DNA of 64,000 nt from Cyanobacteria bacterium OH_CBrB_359 (GTDB lineage: Bacteria; Cyanobacteriota; Vampirovibrionia; Gastranaerophilales; Gastranaerophilaceae): contig JAEZET010000004.1 in NCBI GenBank assembly GCA_023433065.1, forward strand, positions 744,001-808,000, given 5' to 3'. The notes under the pieces are model-generated. The model saw only the letters and a list, made by a program, of their open reading frames with translations. It was not told where the DNA came from and ran no database searches. A program made the translations under genes and the position numbers. Shown here one piece after another: positions 51,528-59,845 of the stretch. Position 1 is the stretch's first letter. The number at the start of each line of letters is the position of its first letter.

Positions 51528-52439
51528 ATGCTAAAACAAATTGTTGCTTATTTTCTGCCGGTGACTAATTATACCCCTGAATTTTATAAAGGTGTTCCAA
51601 AATGGATGCATCCTCTATATTTAAAAAAAGTTTATAAGTATATCGTAGGTGAAGAGTTAGACCTAAAAAATCCTAAAAGATTAACAGAAAAAATCCAGTG
51701 GATTAAATTATATGATAACCTTCCGATAAAGAGTGATTACTGCGACAAATTAACTTGCAGGGACTTGGTTAGATCTAAAATACCTGAAATTAATTTTGCT
51801 CATATTTACGGAGCTTGGGATTCATTTAAAGAAATTGATTTTAGCGTTTGCCCAAAATCCTTCTTTTTAAAAACTAATCATGCCTCAAAAGCTATGATTA
51901 GAATACGTGATAAAGACAGGTTTATATCTTTGCCTCAAGAACTTGAGAAAGCTGCTTCAATAATGGATAGGTGGCTTTCCATAAGTTATGATACGGTTTC
52001 TGCTTTTGAACAACAATATAAGGGAATAAAACCCAAAATTTATGCGGAAGAATGCCTTGGAGGGGCAGAGCTGCAAAGGCTTTCTGACTATAAAATATTT
52101 TGTTTTAACGGCGAACCTAAATTTATAGAATATTTTATAGAATTAAAACCAAAAAGAATTCAGATGGCTGTTTTTGATGCCGATTGGAATATTCAAGAGT
52201 TTTATCATAGTGCTGATAAATATGACGGTCTGCCAATATCAAGACCCGGAAATTTTGACAAGATGTTAGAATATGCAAAAATACTTTCAAGCGATTTTAA
52301 ATTCGTAAGAGTAGACCTTTTTGATGTAGATAATAAAATCTATTTTGGAGAAATGACCTTTACACCTTCGAGTGGTTTTATGAATTATGTTCCCAAAAAA
52401 TATGATGAAATTTTAGGTTCTTTATTAAAATTAAAATAA
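51528..52439 (+). CDS. TupA-like ATP-grasp protein
   Basis: A 303-aa protein of the TupA-type ATP-grasp group (teichuronopeptide-related). LTEKIQWIKLYDNLPIKSDYCDKLTCRDLVRSKI is the start, FAHIYGAWDSFKEIDFSVCPKSFFLKTNHASKAMIRI holds the ATP-grasp lysine strand, and KIYAEECLGGAELQRLSDYKIFCFNGEPKFIEYF and FKFVRVDLFDVDNKIYFGEMTFTPSSGF the metal-binding acidic strands. ATP-grasp enzymes join a carboxylate to an amine. It sits between a radical SAM gene and a small peptide gene. AAAGGAA precedes the ATG. Relatives also occur in polysaccharide loci, so the role is open. Confidence 0.8.
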   Translation: MLKQIVAYFLPVTNYTPEFYKGVPKWMHPLYLKKVYKYIVGEELDLKNPKRLTEKIQWIKLYDNLPIKSDYCDKLTCRDLVRSKIPEINFAHIYGAWDSFKEIDFSVCPKSFFLKTNHASKAMIRIRDKDRFISLPQELEKAASIMDRWLSISYDTVSAFEQQYKGIKPKIYAEECLGGAELQRLSDYKIFCFNGEPKFIEYFIELKPKRIQMAVFDADWNIQEFYHSADKYDGLPISRPGNFDKMLEYAKILSSDFKFVRVDLFDVDNKIYFGEMTFTPSSGFMNYVPKKYDEILGSLLKLK

Positions 52440-52468
52440 TAATTTTTAATAAAATGTAAATGATAATA

Positions 52469-52497
52469 TTGTAATACAGCGCAAAATAAGATATAAT
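52469..52497 (+). promoter_or_regulatory. Strong promoter for the 55-aa peptide gene
   Basis: TTGTAA (52469-52474), 17-nt spacer, TATAAT (52492-52497). Transcription would start near 52504, giving a 20-nt leader with AGGAG. This is among the best promoters in the window and serves only a small gene. Confidence 0.65.
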
Positions 52498-52524
52498 AAA
52501 TCAAAATAATATTTAGGAGTTAAG

Positions 52525-52692
52525 ATGAAAAATAATTTTTTTGATAATTTATTTAATAAGTTTTTTCAAAATAAAAACACTGGCGCAGAATTTTTTGGTG
52601 ATGATGTAGATAATATTGACAATTACGTGGATTCATCATGGAGCGCTGCATATTGCTGGCGTGATGCAGTTAATATTTATTCTTGTAAATAG
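52525..52692 (+). CDS. 55-aa peptide, candidate precursor of a modified peptide
   Basis: ATG 52525 follows AGGAG by 5 nt and the frame runs to TAG 52690-52692. The peptide starts MKNNFFDNLFNKFFQNKN (amphipathic, Phe/Asn/Lys-rich), has an acidic centre (GDDVDNIDNYVD, 25-36), and ends SSWSAAYCWRDAVNIYSCK with Trp39, Tyr43, Cys44, Trp45, Tyr52 and Cys54. A leader plus a Trp/Tyr/Cys-rich end is the layout of RiPP precursors. It has its own strong promoter and lies between an ATP-grasp gene (upstream) and a B12-radical SAM gene (convergent). No known precursor family is recognised; it could instead be a small regulatory protein. Confidence 0.6.
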   Translation: MKNNFFDNLFNKFFQNKNTGAEFFGDDVDNIDNYVDSSWSAAYCWRDAVNIYSCK

Positions 52693-52709
52693 ATTTTAAT
52701 TTTTGTTTA

Positions 52710-54518
52710 TCAGTGTAGATTTTTCATAAATTCATCTAGCTTAAATTTTATGCCATATTTTTGTTTTAGCTTATGAACGTTATATTTTGATGCATACAAT
52801 AATAAAATGTCGTTTCGGCCATGCAGGAAGAATTTTTCAAATTCCGATTTGCAAAATGTATTATAAACTTTCATATGCGCTCTATCAATTTCTTCTTTAG
52901 AAACTTTTTGAAGGGCAGGAGGGCAGTAGTCATAGTATCCGTCTATTTCAATTTCTTTTTTTGTGAATCCGAATTCTTCAGGATTTAGAGCAAACGGTGA
53001 ATCTTTAATTAGAATATAAGGGTGAAACAGGTATGAATCGATATATTTTTTATTTTTACATAAAAAATTTACTGTTTTTTGCATTTCTTCTTTTGTTTCA
53101 GTTGGGATTCCCAAAATAAAATATGCAAAATTATACATACCGACATTATGAGAATCTTTTAAAATCCTTTTAGCGGTATTAATATCACTACCTTTTCTTA
53201 TGTATTTTAAAACTCTGTCTGAGCCCGATTCTAATCCCCAATAGCATATTCTCATTCCGGAATCGTACATTCTTTTTAAAAGTTCTTTTGTGTATAGTTT
53301 TTCAAATTTCATTTCTGACATATAGAAAATTTTAATTTTCTGTTCCAGAATTTTTCTTGTAAATTCATCTAAAAATGCAGGAGACAATGTTGCATCTGTA
53401 AAAAAGAATTTATTTACTCCGTATTTTTCAATTATTTCTTTAATTTCATTTATTATTTCATCTACGGTTTTTTGCCCATAAACAGTTCCTGCGTTCTGGT
53501 AGCAAAATATACATTTATTCCAATAGCACCCCCTTGATGCTCTTATTAACATTATGCCTTCAGGAATAAAATATTTTTTAGGGTCGTATCCTTTATAATC
53601 CCATTTGTATACATCTTTGATAGGGTATAAAGAAATTGGGTTTGATTTGATTTCATTTTTTTCATTTTTATAAATTATGTTTGATACTTTTTCTCTATCA
53701 ATTTTTCCATCAATAAAATCAGCAAGTTCAATAATAGCCTTTTCACCGTCTCCATATGTAGCACTATCTATGAATTTATCAAAGAGTTCATTGTCATTTT
53801 TAATATACTCTGTTCTTCTAGTAACAAATCCTCCTCCTATACTGATATGAGCCTTTGTCTTTTTTTTAAGAATTCTTGCAAGGGTTAACCCTGGTATCAT
53901 TTGTGATTCGGCATTTATTGATATTCCTATATAATCCGGCTCAAAAGAGAGAATTTCATCTGCTTTCCTTTCAAAGTATTCTATAAACATATTTGAAGAT
54001 TTGTCAGTTGCAAATAACTTGTACTCATTTTCTTTTGTCTGCCTCAGTATATTCTTATAGTCATTCGTTTTCATTACAAATGGGTAATATGGCAAAGAAG
54101 CGATTTCTAACAATTCATCAATAACAAATGATGAGCGCTTTATATTTTTTAACTCATAAAATTTTTTTTCATTTCTAAATACATCTATAGTTTCATCTAC
54201 AAGTGGGATTAACTGCTGATACAGTTTTTCTTTTTGTGACAGGAGTCTGTTAATTCCTTCAATTCTTTGCTGATGGAGTGTTTTGTTAATGGTCTCTGCA
54301 TCGTTTGGGTTGTTGTTAAATTCATTTGCAATATTTGTTGCTTTTTTAAGTGAATTTTCAAGGATAGAGCGGTTTAAAATATGATTATAAAAATCAATAT
54401 TCAAATCCAAAATTCTTGTTATATGCCCATGTTCTTTTAATGTGCCTGCTAATGAAGGCAGTCCCGGAAGCATCGCAGTATTAAGCCATTGTGGCGGAAA
54501 AATTAAAAGAGCTTTCAT
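52710..54518 (-). CDS. B12-binding-domain radical SAM enzyme with CX4CX2C motif
   Basis: A 602-aa protein with an N-terminal cobalamin-binding Rossmann domain (LIFPPQWLNTAMLPGLPSLAGTLKEHGHITRILDLN) and a radical SAM barrel. The cluster motif is RGCYWNKCIFC, a CX4CX2C spacing instead of the standard CX3CX2C, confirmed in the DNA at about 53,525. ISINAESQMIPGLTLARIL and SIGGGFVTRR precede it; YWGLESGSDRVLKYIRKG and FAYFILGIPTETKEEM follow, typical of this superfamily. Class members methylate or rearrange carbon skeletons. It is convergent to the peptide gene, with 17 nt between the stops. Residues 70-190 are a helical insertion. Confidence 0.85.
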   Translation of the reverse strand: MKALLIFPPQWLNTAMLPGLPSLAGTLKEHGHITRILDLNIDFYNHILNRSILENSLKKATNIANEFNNNPNDAETINKTLHQQRIEGINRLLSQKEKLYQQLIPLVDETIDVFRNEKKFYELKNIKRSSFVIDELLEIASLPYYPFVMKTNDYKNILRQTKENEYKLFATDKSSNMFIEYFERKADEILSFEPDYIGISINAESQMIPGLTLARILKKKTKAHISIGGGFVTRRTEYIKNDNELFDKFIDSATYGDGEKAIIELADFIDGKIDREKVSNIIYKNEKNEIKSNPISLYPIKDVYKWDYKGYDPKKYFIPEGIMLIRASRGCYWNKCIFCYQNAGTVYGQKTVDEIINEIKEIIEKYGVNKFFFTDATLSPAFLDEFTRKILEQKIKIFYMSEMKFEKLYTKELLKRMYDSGMRICYWGLESGSDRVLKYIRKGSDINTAKRILKDSHNVGMYNFAYFILGIPTETKEEMQKTVNFLCKNKKYIDSYLFHPYILIKDSPFALNPEEFGFTKKEIEIDGYYDYCPPALQKVSKEEIDRAHMKVYNTFCKSEFEKFFLHGRNDILLLYASKYNVHKLKQKYGIKFKLDEFMKNLH

Positions 54519-54702
54519 TTATTGTGTTTCACTGTTAATACAAAAGTATTTTATCATAACTGATTATGGGAACAAAAATTGTAAAAAATAAAATGTAATT
54601 TCACTTTTTTATATAAATTAATTTTTTATATATTATCGAAATGGCAATTTTTTAGCTTTACTTGTTTTAACTTTGTAGGTTAAAAAATGATAAAGGAAAT
54701 GT

Positions 54703-55599
54703 ATGGATTTTAATTTTGGGATTGGACCGTTAAAGACAAACCTATCAGGCAAAGAAGCTTTTGAATTGATGAAAAAGCTTCAGGAATCTAATCAATTTTC
54801 ACCGACTTTTGGTCCCGGGATAGTAGGACCATCTCATCCTGTATTGTCTGCTGCAGTCGATTTTAGAAGTAAACCTGTTCCTGCTACGTTAAGTGTTGCA
54901 GACTCCTTTGGCGCAGTTGCTGATGTCTGGAGCGGAAACAGAAAGCCGGATGGACAGCTTGGAGAAAGAGGCTATCATTTTTATAAACCGAATGATATTG
55001 TAATGAACTATGGAAATCAGCCTTTAGATTATGTAGGAGAAGCTTGGAGAGAAGAAGCTCGTTTATGCGGAGTTACTGAAATAGCAGACCAGGCAGTAAG
55101 TACAGATCCTGAATTGATGAAACAAACTTATGTTAATGCACATGGGGATTATCTTATAAAAACAGGAGAACTTGAAATGGGTAAACCTCCTGTAAAAGCA
55201 ATAAAACAAGCTGATGCAAGAGTGTTAGTTGTCGATCCTAAAAAATATAATTTAATGCATACAATAGAAACTATCGGCGGAGGAATTGGTCCTTCTGATA
55301 TTATTGAACAGTCCGTTATTATGGTTGATCATAGAGGTCCATATAGGCAGCCTGTTGATATCGCATTCAAAAAGAATATAGGGTTGGGATTAGATGGTGA
55401 GCGTGTTCAAGAACTGTTTGGAAAGTTTATAAAATTAAGAAATGAAATTATGGACAGAGTTAAAGCGAATTTGCTTCCTGAAGACATGGCCAAAAAAGAA
55501 ATCTCGGAATTATGGCAAAGCGGACCGGTTAAATTTTATGAAGAAAGAATCATGAAAATGTTTGATTCACTGCCAGGGGCTTTAAAAAGAATAAAATAA
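54703..55599 (+). CDS. Conserved-looking protein of unknown function
   Basis: A 298-aa soluble protein with no family I recognise. It starts MDFNFGIGPLKTNLSGKEAFELMKKLQ and contains two glycine-rich turns, PTFGPGIVGPSHPVLSAAVDF and IETIGGGIGPSDIIEQSVIMVDHRGPYRQP, and an acidic helical C-terminus ending GALKRIK. There are no Cys clusters, membrane helices or signal peptide. AAAGGAA precedes ATG 54703 by a good spacing, so it is a genuine gene. It is alone, between the B12-radical SAM and ferredoxin-oxidoreductase loci. Confidence 0.6.
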   Translation: MDFNFGIGPLKTNLSGKEAFELMKKLQESNQFSPTFGPGIVGPSHPVLSAAVDFRSKPVPATLSVADSFGAVADVWSGNRKPDGQLGERGYHFYKPNDIVMNYGNQPLDYVGEAWREEARLCGVTEIADQAVSTDPELMKQTYVNAHGDYLIKTGELEMGKPPVKAIKQADARVLVVDPKKYNLMHTIETIGGGIGPSDIIEQSVIMVDHRGPYRQPVDIAFKKNIGLGLDGERVQELFGKFIKLRNEIMDRVKANLLPEDMAKKEISELWQSGPVKFYEERIMKMFDSLPGALKRIK

Positions 55600-55665
55600 G
55601 TTTATATAATCAGTAATTTTACTGCATTTTAATCAATAATTTCTTCGTAAAGCAATAGAATATTT

Positions 55666-55746
55666 TCAAGAAGCTGAAAATAATTTCATATCTTTCTTCA
55701 AGTTTTTTGCAATGAATTTACCTTTAGCTGTAAGAGTGATTATCCC
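55666..55746 (-). pseudogene. Possible remnant of a winged-helix regulator
   Basis: Within the spacer before the ferredoxin-oxidoreductase genes, the minus strand encodes GIITLTAKGKFIAKNLKKD followed by MKLFSAS and TGA. 'GIITLTAKGK' is the wing/turn wording typical of DNA-binding winged-helix proteins, but stops lie directly upstream in frame and there is no start. A frame shift after the end opens about 17 more codons. It may be the eroded 3' end of a lost regulator gene, or chance. Confidence 0.25.
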
Positions 55747-55867
55747 CTAGGACTTATAATTAATATTGGTATAGAGAATAGTTTAATTTTATAATATCTA
55801 GGCAACGAATTTAAAAGTTTAATTTCTATGCTAATTAATAATAATTAATCAGTAAGGAATGAATTTA

Positions 55868-57532
55868 ATGGCAGACTTGAAATTTGATAAAGAAATTACG
55901 TTTGTAATTGCCGGAGAAGCCGGGCAGGGCATAGATAGTATAACTCAACTTATAGCAGAAACAGTTAAAAAAAGTGGTTATAACGTTTTTTATACAAAAG
56001 AATACATGTCAAGGATTAAGGGTGGACATAATTCTTCAACCGTAAGAATTTCATCTGATACAGTTGACGCATATAGGCAAATTGCTGATTTTGTATTTAC
56101 TGTTTCAAAAGAAGACTTAAATCACGTTAAAAATAGAATTGCTGATAATACAATTGTCATTTCGGAGTACGATGTACCTGAAGAATTGAATAAATTTAAA
56201 AATACAATAATATCCGGAATTATTATTGGGATTTTAGACATTGACTTAGAACTTTTGAAAGAAATATTCAAAAAAATATTCTCGGATAAAGACGATGAAG
56301 TCATTACAAAAAATCTTCAATCAGCGTCAAAAGGCTACGAAATAGGTAAAAAACTCATCAATGAAAAACAACTGTCAATTTATATTCAAAAAAATACTGC
56401 AATAAAAGATGAAATTTTAATTAACGGAAATGACGCAGTTTCACTCGGGTGCATTATGGGTGGTGTAGATTTTATTTCAGCCTATCCGATGTCTCCAGCT
56501 ACTGGTATTTTGACTTTTATGGCAAAATATTCAAAAGAGTTTAATATTTTTGTTGAACAAGCAGAAGATGAAATTGCCGCAATAAATATGGGGTTAGGCG
56601 CTTGGTATGCGGGAGCAAGAGCAATGACAAGCACGTCAGGCGGTGGTTTTGATTTGATGTGCGAAGCAGTTAGTTTAGCAGGTATGATAGAAAGTCCAAT
56701 GGTTATTTATTTAGGGCAAAGACCAGGACCAGCTACAGGATTGCCCACAAGAACAGAACAAGGTGATTTGAATCTGGCTTTATACTCAGGGCATGGAGAA
56801 TTTCCAAGAATTATTTTAACGCCCGGAAATATCAAAGAATGTTTTTATTTGTCTCAAAGGGCATTTGACCTTGCTGATAAATTCCAAGTGCCTGTCTTTA
56901 TTCTTTCAGACCAATATTTAGCTGATACTTGCTACAACACAAAATTATTCGAAGTTGAAGAAACGGCTATAACCGAATATGTTGAAAAGACCGATATAGA
57001 TTACAAGCGTTATCTTTTAACTCAAGATGGAATTAGCCCCAGAGGGATTCCGAATTATGGAGATGGATTAGTAGTGGTAGATAGTGATGAGCATGATGAA
57101 GAGGGGCATATAACAGAAAATCTTGATTTGAGAGCTCAAATGGTTGAAAAACGTATGTCGAAAATGAAATCTATTGAATTTGAAGCAATTCCACCTGAAT
57201 ATTTTGGGAATCCGGATGCTAAAATTTTAGTAGTGGGATGGGGTTCGACCCGTAATATTATTAAAGAGTCATTAATTAAGATTAATAATCCAAATATCGC
57301 TTTTTTACATTTTAAACAAGTCTACCCTCTAAATTCTGAATCCATAAGCTTTCTAAAAAATGATAATGATTTAAAAAAAGTCATTTGTATTGAAAATAAT
57401 TTTATGGGGCAACTTGCAAATTTATTGAAAAAAGAATTTGACATTGTTGTAGATAAAAAAATTCTCAAATATAATGGCTTACCTTTTTCAATAGAAGAAT
57501 TAGTCGAAAAAATAAATGAGGCAATAAAATGA
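55868..57532 (+). CDS. korA: 2-oxoacid:ferredoxin oxidoreductase, fused gamma-alpha subunit
   Basis: A 554-aa protein in which the gamma domain ([46 protein letters not shown]) precedes the alpha domain ([71 protein letters not shown]). The enzyme oxidises a 2-oxoacid with CoA and reduces ferredoxin. The order and length match KorA-type 2-oxoglutarate/branched-chain enzymes, but the acid is not determined by sequence. ATG 55868 was chosen over 55859 because AAGGA at 55854-55858 is 9 nt before it but only touches the upstream one. It overlaps korB by 4 nt. Confidence 0.9.
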   Translation: MADLKFDKEITFVIAGEAGQGIDSITQLIAETVKKSGYNVFYTKEYMSRIKGGHNSSTVRISSDTVDAYRQIADFVFTVSKEDLNHVKNRIADNTIVISEYDVPEELNKFKNTIISGIIIGILDIDLELLKEIFKKIFSDKDDEVITKNLQSASKGYEIGKKLINEKQLSIYIQKNTAIKDEILINGNDAVSLGCIMGGVDFISAYPMSPATGILTFMAKYSKEFNIFVEQAEDEIAAINMGLGAWYAGARAMTSTSGGGFDLMCEAVSLAGMIESPMVIYLGQRPGPATGLPTRTEQGDLNLALYSGHGEFPRIILTPGNIKECFYLSQRAFDLADKFQVPVFILSDQYLADTCYNTKLFEVEETAITEYVEKTDIDYKRYLLTQDGISPRGIPNYGDGLVVVDSDEHDEEGHITENLDLRAQMVEKRMSKMKSIEFEAIPPEYFGNPDAKILVVGWGSTRNIIKESLIKINNPNIAFLHFKQVYPLNSESISFLKNDNDLKKVICIENNFMGQLANLLKKEFDIVVDKKILKYNGLPFSIEELVEKINEAIK

Positions 57533-58383
57533 ATTATAATAAAGAAAATATAGATATAGCGTGGTGTCCGGGCTGTGGAGATTTTTTGATTCTCAAGATA
57601 ATTAAAGAAGTTCTTAGTGAACTTGAAATAAATCCTAAAGAGTTAGTGATTTGTTCCGGCATAGGACAAGCTGCAAAGACACCTCATTACTTAAATTGCA
57701 ATGTTTATAACGGATTACACGGTCGAGCGTTATCGCCTGCAACAGCTATAAAAATGGTAAATTCTAACCTCACCGTAATTGCAATAAGTGGGGATGGAGA
57801 TATGTATGGTGAGGGCGGGAATCATTTTTTAAGTACAATACGCAGAAACCCAAACATAACGAATATCGTCAATAATAATATGGTTTATGCTTTAACCAAA
57901 GGTCAAGCATCGCCAACTACACAAAAGGGATTCGTTACTAATGTTCAAAATTCTGGCGTGTGTGTTGAACCATTTAACCCTATTGCGACAGCTATTGCCC
58001 AGAATGTGTCATTTGCCGCAAGGGCTTTTTGTGGAGATATTGAACAATCTAAGGAAATTTTTAAAAGTGCCATTCAGCATAAAGGTTATTCTCTTGTTGA
58101 TATATTTCAGCCTTGTGTCACTTTTAACAAAGTAAATACATTTAATTGGTTTAAAGAAAATACTTATTATCTTGACCAAAATCATGATTCTTCTGACAGA
58201 GTAAAGGCTTTTGAAAAGTCACTTGAAACAGAAAAGCTTCCTTTAGGAATTTTTTATATTAATAATGATAAAACTACATTTGAAGAGGCATTGCCTAATT
58301 CAGAAATAACAAAATTGAGTTTTAATGAAAGGCGCATGAACAGAAAAGAAAAAATTAACAATTTTATTCAAAGTTATTTATAG
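57529..58383 (+). CDS. korB: 2-oxoacid:ferredoxin oxidoreductase beta (TPP) subunit
   Basis: A 284-aa beta subunit that binds thiamine diphosphate and an iron-sulfur cluster. [12 protein letters not shown] is the N-terminal Cys motif, [15 protein letters not shown] a conserved loop, and [44 protein letters not shown] the GDG...NN TPP-binding region. It is coupled to the alpha subunit gene by an ATGA overlap. There is no separate delta (ferredoxin) subunit in the operon, so external ferredoxin is probably the electron carrier. Confidence 0.92.
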   Translation: MNYNKENIDIAWCPGCGDFLILKIIKEVLSELEINPKELVICSGIGQAAKTPHYLNCNVYNGLHGRALSPATAIKMVNSNLTVIAISGDGDMYGEGGNHFLSTIRRNPNITNIVNNNMVYALTKGQASPTTQKGFVTNVQNSGVCVEPFNPIATAIAQNVSFAARAFCGDIEQSKEIFKSAIQHKGYSLVDIFQPCVTFNKVNTFNWFKENTYYLDQNHDSSDRVKAFEKSLETEKLPLGIFYINNDKTTFEEALPNSEITKLSFNERRMNRKEKINNFIQSYL

Positions 58384-58480
58384 CGGACTTCATTCTAGTA
58401 TCGATTAGTCATGATTATTTTTGATTTAGCTAGAAAAGTTCAAGTTAAATTTAGCCATATTAAGAAATGATTATGTAATC

Positions 58481-58873
58481 TTATAAATTTTGCTTATTTT
58501 CTTTCATGTATACTTCGCAGTTTTCACAAGATCTAATACAGTTTTTTTGAGAGAATTCCCAACATTTTTTCTTTTTTCCGCTTAATTCACAGCAACAATA
58601 TCGTTTTTCTTCCGGGCAGTCTTTTAGTTTCCAACAAGGAGTAAATTCAAGTAATTTCTTTATACCTGGTATGCTTATATTTTCATCATGTATAAGTTTT
58701 CTCAGACATTCAATTCTAATGAGGTCGTTTTTAGAATACATTCTTTTGCCACCTTTTCTTTGAGGGGCGACAAGTCCTTCCGTCTCATAAATCCTGAGAG
58801 TTCTGGGGTGTACATTTAATATTTCAGAAGCTACCCCTATTGAATATACTGCTAAATCGTCATTGAGTTCCAT
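58481..58873 (-). CDS. MerR-family regulator with Cys-rich 'two-CW' tail
   Basis: A 130-aa protein. Residues 9-75 are a MerR/HspR-type helix-turn-helix (YSIGVASEILNVHPRTLRIYETEGLVAPQRKGGKRMYSKNDLIRI). The C-terminal tail (79-122) has nine Cys: PCWKLKDCPEE, YCCCEL, KCWEFSQKNCIRSCENCEVY, with two Cys-Trp pairs (80-81 and 104-105), the layout of two-CW domains, likely an iron-sulfur or zinc sensor. It is divergent from the NifX/MinD-ferredoxin operon and a 32-bp palindrome sits over that operon's promoter, so it probably switches the operon in response to iron-sulfur, metal or redox state. There is a Shine-Dalgarno-like AAGGCA before ATG 58873. Confidence 0.82.
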   Translation of the reverse strand: MELNDDLAVYSIGVASEILNVHPRTLRIYETEGLVAPQRKGGKRMYSKNDLIRIECLRKLIHDENISIPGIKKLLEFTPCWKLKDCPEEKRYCCCELSGKKKKCWEFSQKNCIRSCENCEVYMKENKQNL

Positions 58874-59015
58874 TTAATTGCCTTCGTTTTTTTAAATTAT
58901 ATCAAAGATTAAAAATTTAAGTTAGCTGATAATTATAATTGTTAAGTAATCTGGTGATTATAATAACAGTCATGGTTGTTAGTTCTATTTTTCCATCTGT
59001 AAATTGCAGTTATTC

Positions 59016-59052
59016 ATGTACTTGACAATTTAAATTGTCAAGTACATAATAT
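59016..59052 (+). promoter_or_regulatory. Promoter covered by a 32-bp perfect palindrome (MerR operator)
   Basis: ATGTACTTGACAATTT and its reverse complement abut at 59016-59047, a perfect 32-bp dyad. It contains TTGACA (59022-59027). A -10 can be read as CATAAT (59045-59050, 17-bp spacer) or TAATAT (59047-59052, 19-bp spacer). The second fits the long spacer of MerR-controlled promoters, with the operator between -35 and -10. The MerR-family gene is divergent, 140 nt away. Confidence 0.75.
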
Positions 59053-59070
59053 TCTAAAAAGGGGACAAAA

Positions 59071-59430
59071 ATGAAAATAGCAATTACATCTAATGGCAAA
59101 GGCTTAGACAGTCAGATTGATTTAAGGTTTGGGAGGACAAAAGGCTTTATAATTTACGATTTAGATACAAATGATTTTGATTATATTGATAATGTTCAAA
59201 ATCTTGAGGCCTTACAGGGCGCTGGGATTCAAGCTGCTCAAAATATAATTAATAAAGATGTGGATATTCTAATTACAGGGCACTGCGGACCTAAAGCATT
59301 TAAGCTTTTATCAAATTCAAGCGTTAAAGTTTATACGGCAGAAGTAGGTAAGATATCTGAAATTATAGATAAATTTAAAAATAATAAATTAACAGAAGCT
59401 TTATCAGCTGATGTTGAAGGGCATTGGTAG
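59071..59430 (+). CDS. NifX/NifB-family iron-molybdenum-cofactor-type protein
   Basis: A 119-aa protein of the dinitrogenase iron-molybdenum cofactor biosynthesis (NifX/NifB C-terminal, MTH1175) fold. It starts KIAITSNGKGLDSQIDLRFGRTKGFIIYDLD and has ILITGHCGPKAFKLLSN, the strand and Cys-Gly-Pro loop of the family. No nitrogenase is in sight; relatives in anaerobes are thought to handle metal clusters. It is first in an operon with a DUF5320-like protein and two MinD-ferredoxin ATPases, under the palindromic promoter. AAAGGGG precedes the ATG. Confidence 0.88.
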   Translation: MKIAITSNGKGLDSQIDLRFGRTKGFIIYDLDTNDFDYIDNVQNLEALQGAGIQAAQNIINKDVDILITGHCGPKAFKLLSNSSVKVYTAEVGKISEIIDKFKNNKLTEALSADVEGHW

Positions 59431-59535
59431 CAGTAGCCGGGGTGAATCCTGAAAAAGGCTTGCAGAAGCGCAAGACTTTGAAAAGGCATAACTTAACGAT
59501 AACGACGTAAGAGTTTATAAGTAAACCCCACAGGA
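59431..59535 (+). ncRNA. Candidate structured RNA inside the iron-sulfur operon
   Basis: Between the NifX-like and DUF5320-like genes, 149 nt have no ORF, yet the first 100 hold about 43% G+C, far above other spacers here. They fold on paper: GGGG (59439-59442) with CCCC (59525-59528) as outer stem, CTTGC-AGAAGC-GCAAG hairpin (59459-59474), CTTA...TAAG (59492-59511), and GTTTA-TAAG-TAAAC (59513-59526; its last C is shared with the outer stem). It matches no riboswitch class I know. A strong AAAGGAGG for the next gene follows at 59566. Function unknown; an operon-internal regulator or processed RNA is possible. Confidence 0.45.
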
Positions 59536-59578
59536 ACAATTAACATATAAATTACATTTATAACAAAAGGAGGTTATT

Positions 59579-59845
59579 ATGCCAAGAGGAGACGGTACAG
59601 GGCCCATAAGAATGGGAGCAGGAAGCGGCAGAGGTCCAGCTAGCTGCGGTGCAGGTATAAAAAGAAATATATGTTTTATGACAGGTGTCGGATTAGGTCT
59701 GGGCTTTAGACAAGGTTTTAGGAGATTTTGGAACAGAAAAAATAATCGGGCAGAACTTGAAGCGTTAAAATCACAAGAAAACATTCTTGAAGAAGAATTA
59801 ATGGCAATTAAAGAAAAAATTTCGCAGTTAGTACAGGGTGAATAA
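59579..59845 (+). CDS. DUF5320-like small Gly/Arg-rich protein with coiled-coil tail
   Basis: An 88-aa protein beginning MPRGDGTGPIRMGAGSGRGPASCGAG, the wording of DUF5320 proteins (M-P-x-G-D-x-T-G-P...), followed by a short hydrophobic segment (CFMTGVGLGLGF), a basic stretch and a C-terminal coiled coil (ELEALKSQENILEEELMAIKEKISQLV). The family recurs next to NifX and MinD-ferredoxin genes in anaerobes and its role is not established. AAAGGAGG precedes the ATG; its stop overlaps the next start by one base. Confidence 0.85.
   Translation: MPRGDGTGPIRMGAGSGRGPASCGAGIKRNICFMTGVGLGLGFRQGFRRFWNRKNNRAELEALKSQENILEEELMAIKEKISQLVQGE

Noticed and set aside
59431..59535. Considered whether the G+C-rich segment is a molybdenum-cofactor, cobalamin, TPP, SAM or tmRNA-type RNA
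   Set aside because: None of the conserved sequence blocks of these classes that I know are present, so it is reported as unassigned rather than named.
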